Of a stretch of DNA of 64,000 bases, positions 37,918-50,800 are shown one piece after another. Under the pieces are notes generated by a model that was given only the letters and a program-made list of their open reading frames with translations, searched no databases and was not told where the DNA came from. Position numbers and translations under genes: made by a program. Positions within the stretch are counted from its first letter, which is position 1, and each line of letters starts with the position of its first letter. The stretch is taken from assembly GCA_031769625.1 (NCBI GenBank), contig JAUIMM010000002.1, positions 1-64,000 of the forward strand. Direction: 5' to 3'. This DNA comes from Taudactylus pleione. Its lineage: Eukaryota > Chordata > Amphibia > Anura > Myobatrachidae.

Positions 37918-38780
37918 TATCTCAGGGGGAACACTGATGGTAAGTCTGGTCACTGAGTGATCCTTAAATGGACCCAGTTTTCCAAAATATTGATTATGTT
38001 TTATTTTTGTAGTTCAAATACCTAAATAATATTATGGGGTGTGTCCACCATTATATATGTGAGAATTATATTACACAGTGGTGATACTGACATGCATTGT
38101 GCTATTGGTGCTTCAATAAGTTTTATTTCTTATGTCTGTAAGTATTTAATAGAATATTTATTATTGAAATGTTAGAACTCGGGGAGAGAAGATCCCTGAC
38201 AGGTGCTCACTGTCATAGTGTCCCTAGTAGGGTCCTCCTCCTAAGCGCCATTGAAGACCATCAGTAGGGACCTCCGGCCGTTGTCACTAAGGAAAAAAAG
38301 AATAGAATTAACTATTCAGCGCGTTTCGTCCTTTAGGGTGACAAGCAAGGGAATAGTCACGGGTGATGGTGACCTTCACCGGGAGGATAAACGGTCATCA
38401 CAAGCACTGGTGCCTCAGCCACCCAGGTATCACCTAATAGTACTTGTGCACTGAGGGTGAAATGTGGGTGTGCAAGGATCACTGATACCGGAAGGAAGGG
38501 GACAAGGACAGGACACACACACGGAGTGTATACTCACCATTGTAATACTTGTCACCTTGATTGAGGGTCAGTCAGCACCTGTGAGGAGATATTACACAGC
38601 CACCCACACAACTACCTCCATACTAACCTAAGTAAGACCGAAGGCTGTCAATTTAAGCCTAAGGGACATTAAACCACAAGTGTTTTGAGTGTTGCCAGTT
38701 TAATAACGTGTTGGTTATTGCCACTTTAAGTGTAGCTGGTCTTATGCAGCCAATAAATCTTTCATGGGGAGTGGTCTAAT
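37918..38780. other. Unassigned DNA with a GGACGAAACGCG motif
   Basis: No gene is recognised. The minus strand at 38331-38320 reads GGACGAAACGCG, the conserved half of hammerhead ribozymes often carried by Penelope-like elements, but the matching CUGAUGA half is not intact. See findings. Confidence 0.35.
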
Positions 38781-39136
38781 GGTGCGTACACACTGGGCGA
38801 TTAAAGTGGACGACTGAACGATAACGATATCGTTATCGTTCAGTCGTCCACTTTATCGTCCATTTTTAACACAAAAAAGATGAACGATGACGACGACGCG
38901 CGTTCCCGCGGGTCGTTCGTCATCCTCGTTCATCGGGCTGACATGCAGGCCAACCTGACGACCTCGTCAGGTTGCTGCATGTCAGGGAATGGGTGAGAGA
39001 GCCCGGCGCTGAACGATATCACTAATGATATTGTTCAGCGGCTGTGCTCAATGTCATGAACGACATTGAGCACAGCCTGCCGGGGACACACTAGACGATA
39101 TCGCTCAGGGAGCATATCGTCTAGTGTGTATGCACC
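38781..39136. mobile_element. MITE with GGTGCGTACACACT ends and strong palindromes
   Basis: GGTGCGTACACACT and AGTGTGTATGCACC are inverted ends. The interior holds a perfect 52-bp palindrome at 38803-38854 and further inverted pairs (GCTGAACGATATCA/TGATATTGTTCAGC). The target duplication is not exact. Confidence 0.75.
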
Positions 39137-40072
39137 TTTAGAGTATATAATGGAGTGATGTATGAAAATCTGCCTCTTTGTTACAGTTTGTTTCCAGGAC
39201 AGGGAAGTACAATGTGTGATGTGAATCTCCTGTATTTATCTCCTTTTTTCCTTTTCTCTTTCTCCTGTTCTCTACACTCCAGCTATTCTTTTATTCTCTT
39301 ACCCTATACTTTCATTCTTTTCCCCTATTCTTCCATGCTTTCCCTCAATCTTCTATACCCCTGGGATTCCTTCCTGGTCTCTCCCTCTTGCCCTTCATAA
39401 TGTCCCCCCATCACTCCTGTTAACACTGCCCGCTATGTGTGCTGCTGGGCTAAAACAGCAGGCTCCCATGCTGCCCAGCTCTTTCTCTCCCCCCCCCCGA
39501 GCAGGCCGCCGCGCTTATCGTGGACAGGGCCTGAGGCAGCGCTTGTGCAGTAGGGCAGGGCCGCAGCTATGGCCGTGGCTGTCAGTCCTGACCTTTATCT
39601 TTGCTGTACGGAGGCAACTGGCGGTATCCACCGCCTCCGATGCTGCCTCCACATGGTGCCCGGCGTGGCCGCGCGCCTTAGCAGAGCCGAGGCCAGAAAC
39701 TTCGGCCCCGCCTGTGCTGTGAGACAGAGCGCGGCTCAGCATGTTGCCGCTGGCTCCGTCTCTATTTTGTTTAACCAGAGGCAGGCAGCATTGGCTGCTC
39801 CGCTGGTTTGGTTCAGTGAGCGGCCTGCGGGCCGTTGGGCACCCGCTATTGGGGTGGCGAAGGGCGAAGGGGGTATGGCTTTGCCCCAAGTGCGGCCGCC
39901 ATCTTAATACTGGGGGGCTGCTGCTGCCTGCTCTAGGCGCGGCAGGAAATCCTCCCAGGTTCCACAGTCTGCCCTATTTGTGCCCCATAGTATAAGGGAC
40001 CATACAAAATTAGGATCCCCTTAGTAATGTCACTAATTAACTAACTGGCACACTTCAGTCCCTGTTGATCTT
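39137..40072. other. Pyrimidine-rich then GC-rich unassigned DNA
   Basis: 39236-39400 is strongly pyrimidine-rich (C/T) on the plus strand. 39430-39960 is GC-rich with several CpGs and overlapping open frames on both strands, none recognisable. It could be a mobile-element 5' end or a promoter-like island; there is no evidence to choose. Confidence 0.35.
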
Positions 40073-40690
40073 TTAAAATGTGTTACTAGGAGATCTGGAA
40101 AACATGCAATGAATATGGTTGTGCAGCCGGTAGTAAATAAATTGGACAGCCAGTAATAAATAACGTGGTGCATCGACTAGGGGATCTGGAAAACATGTAA
40201 TGAATATAGTGGTGCAGCAAGTAGTAAATAAATTGGAAAGCCAGTAATGAATATAGTTGAGCACCGACAAGGTGACCTGGAAAACATGTACTGTTTGGGG
40301 TGCACTGATATAGCCCATCTATAGGATCAATTATTAATACTGAATAATACCCTATCCAGTACATAAAGAGACCAATCTGTGCATCTATGTCCACGGCAGT
40401 ACATGTTTCTTTTTCTGCCCTCCCCCAGATTCCCCAACTTCCTCAAATGATCTGTAATAGAGCCCACATATGTAATAAAAAGATTCAGCTCAGACAGGAT
40501 GACTCTACTTTTTACATTGAATTGATTACTGAAGCTGTTTGTCCTGGCTGTATATGGAAGAATTATTTAATTCCGTATATTCGTATGATGCCTGTTATAG
40601 CTGGTTTTCAGTGCTGATTATGCCCTCTTAGTGGTAACATGCTAAAAATCAGGCATTTGAAAGCCCCTCTGTAGAAATTCTGCATTTGCC
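40073..40690. mobile_element. hAT family 2 fragment with internal duplication
   Basis: The sequence shares TCTGGAAAACATGCA, ATTCAGCTCAGACAGGATG and ATTCTGCATTTGCC with the copy at 14872-15972. A roughly 75-bp segment (GGAAAACATG...CAGTAATAAATA) is repeated about three times at 40090-40285. The left end is missing. Confidence 0.55.
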
Positions 40691-41246
40691 TCTGAGCCCT
40701 GTCCCCCTTTACAAACAAGGGCTGTTAGGTTTGCCCAAGCGGGAGGCACAGGCAGGCCCCTCCTACATATATTTAGCAGAGGTCGCGTGTGTGACCAGTA
40801 GCAGTGGGCTCTCCACTACCACAGTACGCAGTTACGCCAGCAGTTATTTAGTCTCCTATGCATAGAACTAGGCAGTCCTGGCTCCGCTGACCCAGAGTGC
40901 TGCCTGGTCGGCTGCCCAACACTGCGTCAGTTGTTACCAGAGTTGGGACCATGGCGCCCGTAAAAAGTGTATGTCATAGCACCCACCCCCCTGCACACAC
41001 ACTCCCTGTACTGAACCGAGCTAGTGGGGTATGGCAAGCTTGCGGGGGAATACTGGAGTGAAGAGTAAAAACAGCAAACAGTGGCAGTATCCAGTATCTG
41101 GGCACTGAGGTACTATTGGTAATAGAACTTTTTAGTTATGCACTATCTGACATTAATGGGTAGCTGCTTTGACACTGCTTATTTAAGTATAGCACCTAGG
41201 ATCTAACTGTGATCTCCTTTGAATCATTGATATCAATTGATGAATG
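40691..41246. other. Unassigned intergenic DNA
   Basis: No coding frame or family is recognised. It may be the left part of the element that ends near 42362. Confidence 0.3.
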
Positions 41247-41840
41247 AGCTTGGCCCACAAAGTCACGGTGCTTGTATTTTTGGGCCCACAAAGTCACGGT
41301 GCTTGTATTTGTTATACACAGAGGGCTATGGCCCACATTCACGGTGCTTGTATTTGTTATACACAGAGGGCTATGGCCTACAAAGTCACGGTGCTTGTAT
41401 TTGTTATACACAGAGGGCTATGGCCCACAAAGTCACAGTGCTTGTATTTGTTATACACAGAGGGCTATGGCCCACAAGTCACATTGCTTGTATTTGTTAT
41501 ACACAGAGGGCTATTGCCCACAAAGTCACGGTGCTTGTATTTGTTATACACAGAGGGCTATGGCCCACAGTCACGGTACTTGTATTTGTTATACACAGAG
41601 GGCTATGGCCCACAAAGTCACAGTGCTTGTATTTTTTATACACAGAGGGCTATGGCCAACAAAGTCACGGTGCTTGTATTTGTTATACACAGTGGGCTAT
41701 GGCCCACAGTCAAGGTGGTTGTATTTGTTATACACAGAGGGCTATGGCCCACAATGTCATGGTGCTTGTATTTGTTATACACAGAGGGCTATGGCCCACA
41801 AAGTCAAGGTGCTTGTATTTGTTATACACAGAGGGCTATT
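41247..41840. repeat. 47-bp minisatellite, about 12 copies
   Basis: The unit is GGCCCACAAAGTCACGGTGC then TTGTATTTGTTATACACAGA and GGGCTAT. Because the unit length is not a multiple of three, all three plus frames stay open for over 200 codons. They are repeat artefacts, not genes. Confidence 0.95.
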
Positions 41841-42362
41841 TTTTATTTTTTTTACACAGCCACTTCTTGTAGTCAGTGTGCCCCCTTAAACAGTCACCTC
41901 CACTTGTGAGTCTCTGGACACCGCACTTAATCAGCAGAGTATAGTGCAGCATACATCAGCATGCAGTGTGCCCCCTTACATACACAGTCACTTTTGCCAG
42001 CGCAGCCACTTAGCAGAGTATAATGCAGCATCAGTGTGTGTCCCCTTATACAGCCACTCAGTGATCAATGCTAGTGATCTAGCCACTCGGTGCCCCCTCA
42101 GCCCAGTTGCAGAGTAGCGCACTATCGGAGTGTGCAGGACACATGGCGCTGAGTCGCGGGACTCGGCACCTTATGTAGAGGCGAACTCTTGCCTCTCGCG
42201 AGAGTTCAGCACTCTTGCAAGATCCCATGTCAGGACGCAGACGTCTGGCTCGCAGTGGGGATCAGAGATGGCAGGAACACCCGAGCCTCAGCTCAGGTGG
42301 ACTCGGATCCCTACTGTTCTGAGCGGTTCGGATTCCACAGAATCCGAACCGCTCATCTCTAA
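41841..42362. mobile_element. Right end of a GAGATGAGCGG-type element
   Basis: GGTTCGGATTCCACAGAATC then CGAACCGCTCATCTCTAA is the inverse of the left end type at 26807. The upstream part has CTCTCGCGAGAG, which resembles TTCTCGCGAGAGAATCC at 26947-26963. The left end of this copy is not located. Confidence 0.45.
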
Positions 42363-42532
42363 CTAAAATTCGCACCAACAGCCAAGATGGACAAGTTTGA
42401 CACATACATGGACCTCAAATAATTATTTGCTAAAGACACCCATGCCCCCAACACAAACCAACAAGTAACGACATATACAAACACACCAATCATAAACCCA
42501 CCTATCAATTCTACCCCAGTTACATCATGGAG

Positions 42533-44064
42533 AACCATATACAAAGGAACAAAAACATCATTATCAAACCGGCAGACAAATGGGGTGGAATAGTCCTACT
42601 AGACAAAGCTGACTACCTTAAAGAAGCGTTAAGAATACTTAGCGATGAAAACACATATAGTAATCTGAAACAGGACCCCACCAAAAATTTTTAGTCAGTA
42701 CTTCAGAGATTACTTAAAAAGGGACTTCTTGAAAGAATACTCACGAAACAAGAACATGAATTCATTAATATAAAAAATTTGGTAATTCCTGTATTTTACT
42801 ACTTACTCAAAATTCATAAAGACCAGACACAAGCACCAAGCAGGCCCATCATATCCGGAATTAACTCACTCACCGCCAACCTCTCACAATATTTTGATAC
42901 CTACCTACAACCATATCTAAAGGCGCAAAGAGCATACCTCCGAGACACAACAGACATTCTCAACTGACTAAAAAGCATGAAATGAAATGAAGACTATTGG
43001 TTAGTTACTTGTGATGTGGCATCTTTATATTCCATCATAGATCATGAACAGGGTTTAGAGATCACCAGACACTACCTCACTTTGGACCCAGAAATGGAAG
43101 AAAAACAAATAGACTTCATCATTGAAAGCATAAATTTTATCCTAACACACAACTACTTTTGGTTCGGCGATGAGTTCTACATACAGACCAAGGGAACCGC
43201 TATGAGAACAAGGTTCACGCCAAGCTTTGCAAATCTCTTTATGAGTTACTGGGAGGACAAAAACATCTGGTCCCATCCTAAACTCGACGCGAACCTCGTT
43301 ACATGGACGAGATTCATAGACAATGTCTTTTTTATTTGGAAAGGAGACATCATTTCACTCACAAACTTCATTACATACGTCAATGACAATGAAAACAACC
43401 TTGTATTCCCCACCAAATATAGCAAATCCCTAGTAGAGTTCCTAGACTTAAACATCTTTATCGAGAACAACAAAATCCAGACAAACACGTTCCGCAAAAC
43501 AGTTGATGTGAACAGTATGATCTTAGCCTCAAGTGAACACCACCCCAACTGGTTGAATAACATACCAGTTGGGCAGTTCAAGAGGCTAAGACGTAACTGT
43601 TCAAAGCTAACAGACTATGACAAACAAAGCACGACAGTAAGATCACAATTTCTGGAGAAGAACTACAACAAAGACCTAGAACAACAAGCATACAAAGAAG
43701 TGAGAGAGCAAAATAGAGAACCACTTCTAGAATATAAATCAAAGACAGAATCAAATAAGCAAAACAAAGTCCTCTTCATCACACAGTACAATAGACAAGC
43801 AAGTCAAATCAAACATGTACTGAAAAAACACTGGCACATATTACTCCAGGACGAGACCTTGGGGGACATCCTACCACCTGTACCAAAGATAGTGTTTCGT
43901 AAAGCACCTGATGTGAGAAGCTAAGTAATCAAAAATCACATTCCCCCCACCAAAACTATCCAAACAACACTAAAACCAAAACCAATTACAGGGGGTTTCT
44001 ACTACTGTGGGACATGCATAGCATGCAAAACAACCAAAGAAGCACAACACCCATACATGCAATA
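42533..44064 (+). pseudogene. Penelope-like element reverse transcriptase, inactivated
   Basis: One reading frame, broken by point stops, runs NIIIKPADK, then LKIHKDQTQAPSRPIISGIN, TCDVASLYSIIDHEQGL, GTAMRTRFTPSFANLFMSYW, RFIDNVFFIW, FLDLNIF, GQFKRLRRNC, KHWHIL and IVFRKAPDVRS. This order is diagnostic of Penelope-like reverse transcriptases. The catalytic RYIDD-type motif reads RFIDN, so the second aspartate is lost. Stops fall near 42690, 42966, 42987 and 43924. After the last stop the frame continues with GGFYYCGTCIACKTT, the cysteine-rich linker before the GIY-YIG nuclease, but the nuclease domain is absent. It is a dead 3'-truncated copy. Confidence 0.92.
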
Positions 44065-45181
44065 ACACTCACTAGCAATGGAAAGGAACTTAAAATAACA
44101 CTGAATCTCATAGTCATGATTGAGTAACACAGGTCTAGAGACATTTAGTATTGTACACATTAGTTTCCTGTCCAATGACAAGTACCAATCCACCAAGGGA
44201 AGAGCACAATCAGTAACCTTATGGTTATTTTCACATAAGTTACTGTAGGGACCTGTGATCGACGATCGCGGGTCGCTACAGTCATCGGTAAGTTGGTGGT
44301 GTGCTGGATGATCGATATTGATCATCGAGCATACCAGGGAGGGTGCATTTCGATCTGCCATCGATATCGTATCACTGGCAGATAGCTACGTGTGTGCGCA
44401 TCATTACTGAGTGTTGGAGAACAGCTGCCACAGACAAGTGTGTAACTGTATCCGCCAAGAAGCCGCTGCTTCATATATATAGCCCCAAGTGTCAAGATGA
44501 AAATGATATGGTAATAAAAAAGAACTTTAAGAATGCCCCCTGAAATGTGCTGATATTTGCATGTGCCTAGTTTGCCTTTAGGGTGAAAATGAACTACAGC
44601 ACTAGTCAACATACAAACCAGATGCCATATAAACTTATAAAGCTACATATATACTAAAAATTAAAATGAATAGTCATATATCGGAATGGATCTGAGAGGA
44701 CTTGAACATTTGCTCAATGGCCTCCCCTCATGTCTTGAACTGCAGATGGTTCACCTATTTACAACACAGCAGTGTTACTGAGGTATGGATAGGTTACTGT
44801 ACTCAGTGCCTCTCAAATTCAATACACGGACACACTAACAGTGCATGTTTTCCAGGTCTCACAAGTGAAATAATTAGAATTACCTGTGGATCTTTCAAAA
44901 CATATCAGTTGGTAATGAATACACCTGTCTCCAACAAGAATATATTGAAAACATGCACTGTAAGTGTGTCCCGAGGGCTGGATTTGAGGAGCACTGCTCT
45001 ACTATGAGCTGCAGCCAATAACCTGATCCAAAATGTAATCCTAATGCATGTTTTCCAGGTCTCCTCATAGAATCACAAGTTAAATAAATAGTACATTTTA
45101 AAATATGTTAAGTCAGTCAGTAATGAATACACTTGTGATCCAGCACAGAGTATGGGAATCATGCACTGTTTCCTGAGACCT
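44065..45181. other. Repeat-derived intergenic DNA
   Basis: 44240-44420 carries palindromic GATCGATATTGATCATCGA and related words, like a decayed MITE. 44790-45010 contains CAGTGCATGTTTTCCAGGTC and ATTGAAAACATGCACTG, a hAT-type inverted pair also echoed near 45045-45170. No gene is recognised. Confidence 0.4.
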
Positions 45182-45510
45182 GGGGATATATTTTTTAGAA
45201 GTGGAGATGTTGCCAATAGAAACCAATCAGAATCTACTTAACATTTAACTAGCACCTTCTAGAACAGGGGTGGGCAATAAGCGGCTCTTCAGCTGTTGTT
45301 GAACTACAAATCCCAGCATGCCTTGCAACAGTTTTAGCATGGCCAAATAGAAAAACTATGGCAGGGCATGATGGGATGTATAGTTCTACAACAGCTGGGG
45401 GGCCGCTTATTGCCCACCAATATTCTAGAAGGTTATAGCTAGAATCTGATTGGTTGCTATGGGCAACATCTCCATTTCTAAAAACTCTCACTTTACTAAA
45501 TAGACCTCCT
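45182..45510. mobile_element. Fold-back MITE (CCAATCAG type), interrupted
   Basis: The left arm has AGAAGTGGAGATGTTGCC and AACCAATCAGAATCTAC; the right arm has CTGATTGGTTGCTATGGGC and CACTTTACTAAATAGACCTC. It is the same family as 7681-7853. The hAT element at 45265-45422 splits it at the hairpin tip. Confidence 0.75.
45265..45422. mobile_element. hAT-type MITE, 8-bp duplication TTCTAGAA
   Basis: The left end CAGGGGTGGGCAATAAGCGG and the right end CCGCTTATTGCCCACC are inverted copies. TTCTAGAA flanks both sides exactly (45257-45264, 45423-45430). The body includes ACTACAAATCCCAGCATGCC, common in vertebrate hAT MITEs. Confidence 0.88.
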
Positions 45511-46372
45511 GGAGTACAGAAAAACTGATATAGTCTAAACATGGGCACACACTATACCAGAGTTTATCAAACTCTGCCTCTACATACTAAGTTTTAAGGA
45601 TATCTATGTTTGAGCACAGGTGACATAATTAGTAGCTTAGTCAATTTGATTTACCTATCTGGACTCAAGTATGGATATCCTTAAAACCTGGACTGTGGCG
45701 GCGTGGCTTGGACGCTGAAGATTACGGCAGCATGGCGCCGGAGCTCCGCTGTTTTTAATCTTCAAACAGCGCCTGCCGCCGTGCTATCCCGTTCCCTGGG
45801 TCAGTCCTGCACTTTCTGACAAATTAAAGACCCCCGGGCAGATAATTCACCTGCCAGACAGCCTCTCTAGCCTCCAGACAAAGGGCCCTGGGAGCCAGCA
45901 GCAGCGGAGACGCCAGTGCTGAGGCTCTGACTTCTCCCTGACACGTCGGGATAAAAAGCTGCCGCATCCCCCGCCGCCGATTTATATCCCCGCTCATTAC
46001 TCACCACAGCTTGCGGAGACATGAGAGAATGCCGCCGGTCGGGCCCTCGCTCCTGTCCCAACATTACAGGTGACAGTTATTCAAGAGAGGGAACTCCCAG
46101 GGGAGAAAGGAGTTCCGGGCGCCTTTTTAAGTTTATACAAACTCTCACTTTCTCACTAAGCGCTCCCCTTCTATTTTCAGAGCGGCATTTGAGCACAATA
46201 TTATCTGAAAGTTCTCTAATTAATTACCACAACAGCCTTAGTGCTCCTAATTAATAGGCACCTAAAGAGCTCTACATTAACCCCGGTATTCCAATCCATA
46301 AAGCTGCACTAGCAGCACCTTAAATACAGCAAGATATCCCAGTGTTAAAAGGAGTTGAGGCTCTAACATCAG

Positions 46373-47283
46373 ATGGAGCATTCTGGCCCTTCTCAAAGGC
46401 AGCCCAAACAACAAAGAGCTCGCTCTGAGAAAAGAAGAGCTGAAATCAACATGGCTTCTGCCTCTGAGTCACAGTGCTCCATTGCAGACATGGATACAAG
46501 CACTGCTATATCTCAGCCCGCTTCCCCTGCCTCAGATCATCAAGATAACCTTGTTACCTATGGAGAAGTGGTTAAAGTGATCCAGGAGGCTATGGGCCCT
46601 ATAATGGACACTCATTCAACTAAACTAACACAAGCGGTCTCGGACATAAAATCTCAGATTTCAGACCAATGAGAATAGACTGGAAGTCATGTTCCACGAT
46701 GTTGATGAGTTAAAAACCAATACTGCTTCTCTACAAAAATCACATTACCAAGTATTGAGTAAACTTGATGATTTAGAAAATAGATCACGAAGGAACAACC
46801 TTCGCATCACTGGCCTACCCGAAACCCTTAAGGGCACAGAACTGTCTCGATTTCTTATGTCGACCTTACCGGAACTACTGAATATAACGGATATATGTTC
46901 TGATATGGTAGTGGAAAGGGCGCATAGAATTGGCCCAGTGCATGACTCTAAGGACTCTAGACCACGTGTTATTATCCTCATATGCTTAAACTTTCTCCAC
47001 AAGGATGCCATTTGGAGCGCTTCACGCTGACATGGAGAACTTCAGTGGGAGGGATCTAAATTCCATATATTTCAAGACTATTCTGCAGAGGTGACACGGG
47101 CAAGGAGAGAGTTTTCTCCTCTTTGTTCCCGTTTATACAAGGCCAATCGCAAATTTGCTCCGCTTTACCCTGCGAGACTGCGATTGTTTAATGGAGATTC
47201 CTTTAAGGACTTCACTTTGGTTGCTGATGCGGATCTATTCATTTCCGAGGAGATGGTGTCTTCCTCTACATTTGACCCATGAA
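46373..47283 (+). pseudogene. LINE A ORF1 (nucleic-acid-binding protein), broken
   Basis: The N-terminal segment (46373-46672) is followed by a frameshift into a coiled-coil and the L1 ORF1 signature DLENRSRRNNLRITGLPE, then the RRM-like part with VVERAHRIGP. A stop at 47030 is followed, in the same frame, by the C-terminal domain (TRARREFSPLCSRLY...) ending at 47282. L1 ORF1 proteins are trimeric RNA chaperones. At least one frameshift and one stop inactivate it. Confidence 0.85.
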
Positions 47284-47802
47284 TCTATTAAGCCATCCAC
47301 GTGAGCTGAAGTCAAAGTGCAGTTTAGTTTTCTTCATATGTCTTCATATATTTGTTTTTGAAGTCTAATTTAATACAAAAAGCTAACGTAAGGGGACTTT
47401 TTTCTATGCTGTCTGATTATTAGAGGTCTCTATAAATTTCTTAGACATATCTTTTTTATTAAAATTAGACTAGGAAGTTCTAATAAGTATAATGGTAACG
47501 TTATATTATGTTATGCTGTATGACGATTTATTTGTCTTCAAATGCCGGGGTATGTCAAATGCATTCCTAAATTGTTAAAGAGATGTTTTTGCGCTCTAAT
47601 GCATTGAAAATCTGTCTGTATTCAAATCTTAGGGAACTTCTTGACCCTAACAGTTTTTTGTTTGTCTTCCCCCTTTTTTTTCATTTTAGTAATCCTCATG
47701 TGTCTTGTCTTGCTTATCTTATGATACGATCTATATGGTGTTCTCACTATCTGATAATATTAAAGTGGCTCAGTGGTTACTACGCTTCTTCCATATTTCA
47801 TC
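47284..47802 (+). other. LINE A inter-ORF spacer
   Basis: AT-rich spacer between ORF1 and ORF2 with T-rich tracts and no feature. The matching spacer in LINE B is at 52149-52847. Confidence 0.5.
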
Positions 47803-50800
47803 ATGACTAGTTTTGTTTATGGTACCTGGAATGTGGGTGGGATTAGCTCCCCGATAAAGAGAAAGAAAATCCTCCTTTATGCGAAAAAACTTAAACTTGA
47901 TGTTGTTTTCTTACAAGAGACACATCTCCTCCCTCCTGAAGTGATTAAATTAAACATGCTGGGATGGTCAGTCTTAGCCTCCTCCACATATTCTTCTAAG
48001 GCTAGGGGGGTAGTCATCTTGGTAAACAAAAATCTTAATATAATTGTCCACTCAACTACTACCGACCCACGTGGCCGATATGTTATTGCAGACATATCAA
48101 TCAATAATTCTAGATTTACTCTATGTAATATATATGCTGCTAATTCACAATCCAAGAAATTTTTTCTACATATTCTTTCTAAATTACATATGTACTCAGA
48201 TGCACCTCTTATTCTTGGAGGAGATTTCAATTTAGTTACCTCAAATGTATTAGACAGAAATACTATGTTAACAAGACCTTCCCCCCCAAAGATTGGTGTG
48301 CCCTATGTATGTGACCAGCTGGGATTGGTAGATGTGTGGAGGGTGTGCCATCCAGTGGAGAAGGATTTTACATGCTTATCTGCGGCTCATGCACTCTCTC
48401 CCGCATCGATTACTTATTGATCTCCAACCATTTGTTCTCCAGAGTAATAAACTCTAAAATAGAACCAATACATATATCGGATCACGCTTTGTGTTGGATA
48501 CCGATATTGGGTACTACAGACAGGGATCCTATCCGCCAGTGGCGTTTTCCATCTTACTTGTCTAGTTCTATTAAGTTTCGTAATATGTTGGAGTCCACAT
48601 GGAGTGATTTTAAACTTAATAACTCAGATTGTGAACATACTGACCCGTTCCTCTTTTGGCAGGCCTCCAAACCTGTGATGAGAGGTGCTATTTTATCTTA
48701 TTGCAAACATAGAGAAAAACAAATAGGATCAGATTACTTGGAATCCCAGGCAAAATTTACATCTGCATACCAAGATTTTAAAAGTAATCCTAATCTGATA
48801 TCCAAACAATCATATTATCTTCAAAAAGCCCAGTTTGACAATGTTTTATCCTCTATGGAGTCTAAATATACTTTCAGTAAAGAATCGAGATATTATACCC
48901 ATGGGAATAAATCAAGTAGATTATTATCTAACTTAATAAAAGGACATCACTCCCCTACAATTATTAAAGCCTTAAAAAAAGATGACGGTACATTGGTCAG
49001 ATCCAATGCAGAGATGATAGCAATTCTTAAATCATTTTACTCTCAACTATATTCTGATCCGGTCCTGGATGAGTAAAAAAAACAGCTTTTTGGTCCAACT
49101 TGCATGTACCGGCTATGTCCACAGATCAGGCTCTATCTTTGATAAAACCAGTAACCACAGATGAAATAATAGCAATCATTTCTTCTCTAAAAAATGATAA
49201 AGCCCCAGCTCCTGTTGGCTATTCTAATGATTACTATAAGATTCTCTCCTCAAAAATTTCTGAAACCCTTATGGTAATATATAATTCAATTCTAATGGGT
49301 AATAGTCCTCCACAAAATTTAAATTCTGCCACCATCAGAGTTCTACCAAAACCAGGTCGGGATCCAGAACTCCCAAGTTCATACCGTCCGATATCATTAT
49401 TAAACACGGACTATAAGATCTTCACAAAGTTACTAGCAAATAAACTTAAATTAGTCCTACCATCCATCATCCACGCTGATCAAACTGGATTCATCCACGG
49501 CCACCAGTCTGTTGCAAACATTAGGAAGGTATTTTCAGTTATGCAATGGGTGGAATTCACTGGTTCTCACCATGCCAATGTAATACTATCAACTGATTCC
49601 GAAAAGGCATTTGATTTAATCATGTGGGACCACCTACTTGAGTTATTGCGAAGGTTTGGGGAACCGGCGGAGTTCACTCAATTAATAGCTAATCTATACT
49701 CAGATCCTATGACACAGGTAATGAATAATGGATATCTGTCCTCACCGTTCTATATAAAGAGGGGTACACGCCAGGGTCGCCCACTGTCGCCCCTACTTTT
49801 TGCACTAGCTTTGGAACCCCTGGCGATTGCTCTACGAGAATCCTCACTTTTTACTGGTATTATGGTGGGGAAGGTAGAGGCTAAGATGGCACTGTTCGCA
49901 GGTGACATGCTTCTACTAATATCTAAGCCTAGTGAATCTATTCCAGTAATTGTCTCTTTAATTGAAGATTTTGGGAAGTTTGCTGGTTATAAAGTAAATT
50001 ATACTATATCTGAAATGCTTCCCTTATCAGGAGATGTAACAGGATTTGATTTGCACCCAATACTTTCCCTGTTTCCAGTGGTCACAACTACTCTCACATA
50101 CCTGGGAATTCAGATTGCTAGGTTATTAATAGATTTATACACGGCTAACTTTAGACCTGTATTATCAACCATTTCTAAGATATTGTCTGGTTGGATGAAT
50201 TTGCCATTGTCTTTGTTAAGTAGAACTACTGTGATTAAAAGTATTGCCTTTCCCAAACTAGCATATTTGTTGCAGATGCTTCCTTTGGACCTCACAAAGA
50301 AAGATGCTTCCCATGTGGACTCTTTATTCTCAAAATTTCCATGGAATAATAAAAAACCAAGAATAGCTTATTCTAAGATGCAGCTGCCCCACTCTGAAGG
50401 TGGGGTAAATTTACCCGATTTACAATCATTTAGTAGAGCATCACATTTTAGATATATTCTGGATTGGTTTTGGTGTAGATCTATATTTGTAAATTTTGAC
50501 CTAGAAGTAGAACTATTTTTCCCTTTCTCCCCGGGGGCACTACTTCACTCACCCAAAAAAGACATTCCAGCACAGATATTTTTCAGTACTTTATTTTTTA
50601 CTACATATCATTCCTGGAGGTACACCAATATCAAATTACAAAGAAATACTTGCTCCTCCAGGTTTACGTCCTTTTGGGGAAATCCAGCTTTTACTCCAGG
50701 CCTGCAAAATTATGTATATAAGAGATGGAAAGAGGCTGGCATTGTATCGATCAGAGATGTTTTTGATCCGGGGGGAGTCTTGATGTCTTTTTCTGAATTA

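Noticed and set aside
39435..39907. Overlapping GC-rich frames as a gene or exon
   Set aside because: Frames on both strands are open because of high GC; no conserved motif or splice pattern.
41237..41909. Three overlapping 200-codon plus-strand frames
   Set aside because: The 47-bp unit cycles through all frames without a stop, so length is not evidence of coding.
42533..44064. Retrovirus or LTR retrotransposon
   Set aside because: Motif order is that of Penelope-like reverse transcriptase; there are no gag, protease, integrase or LTRs.
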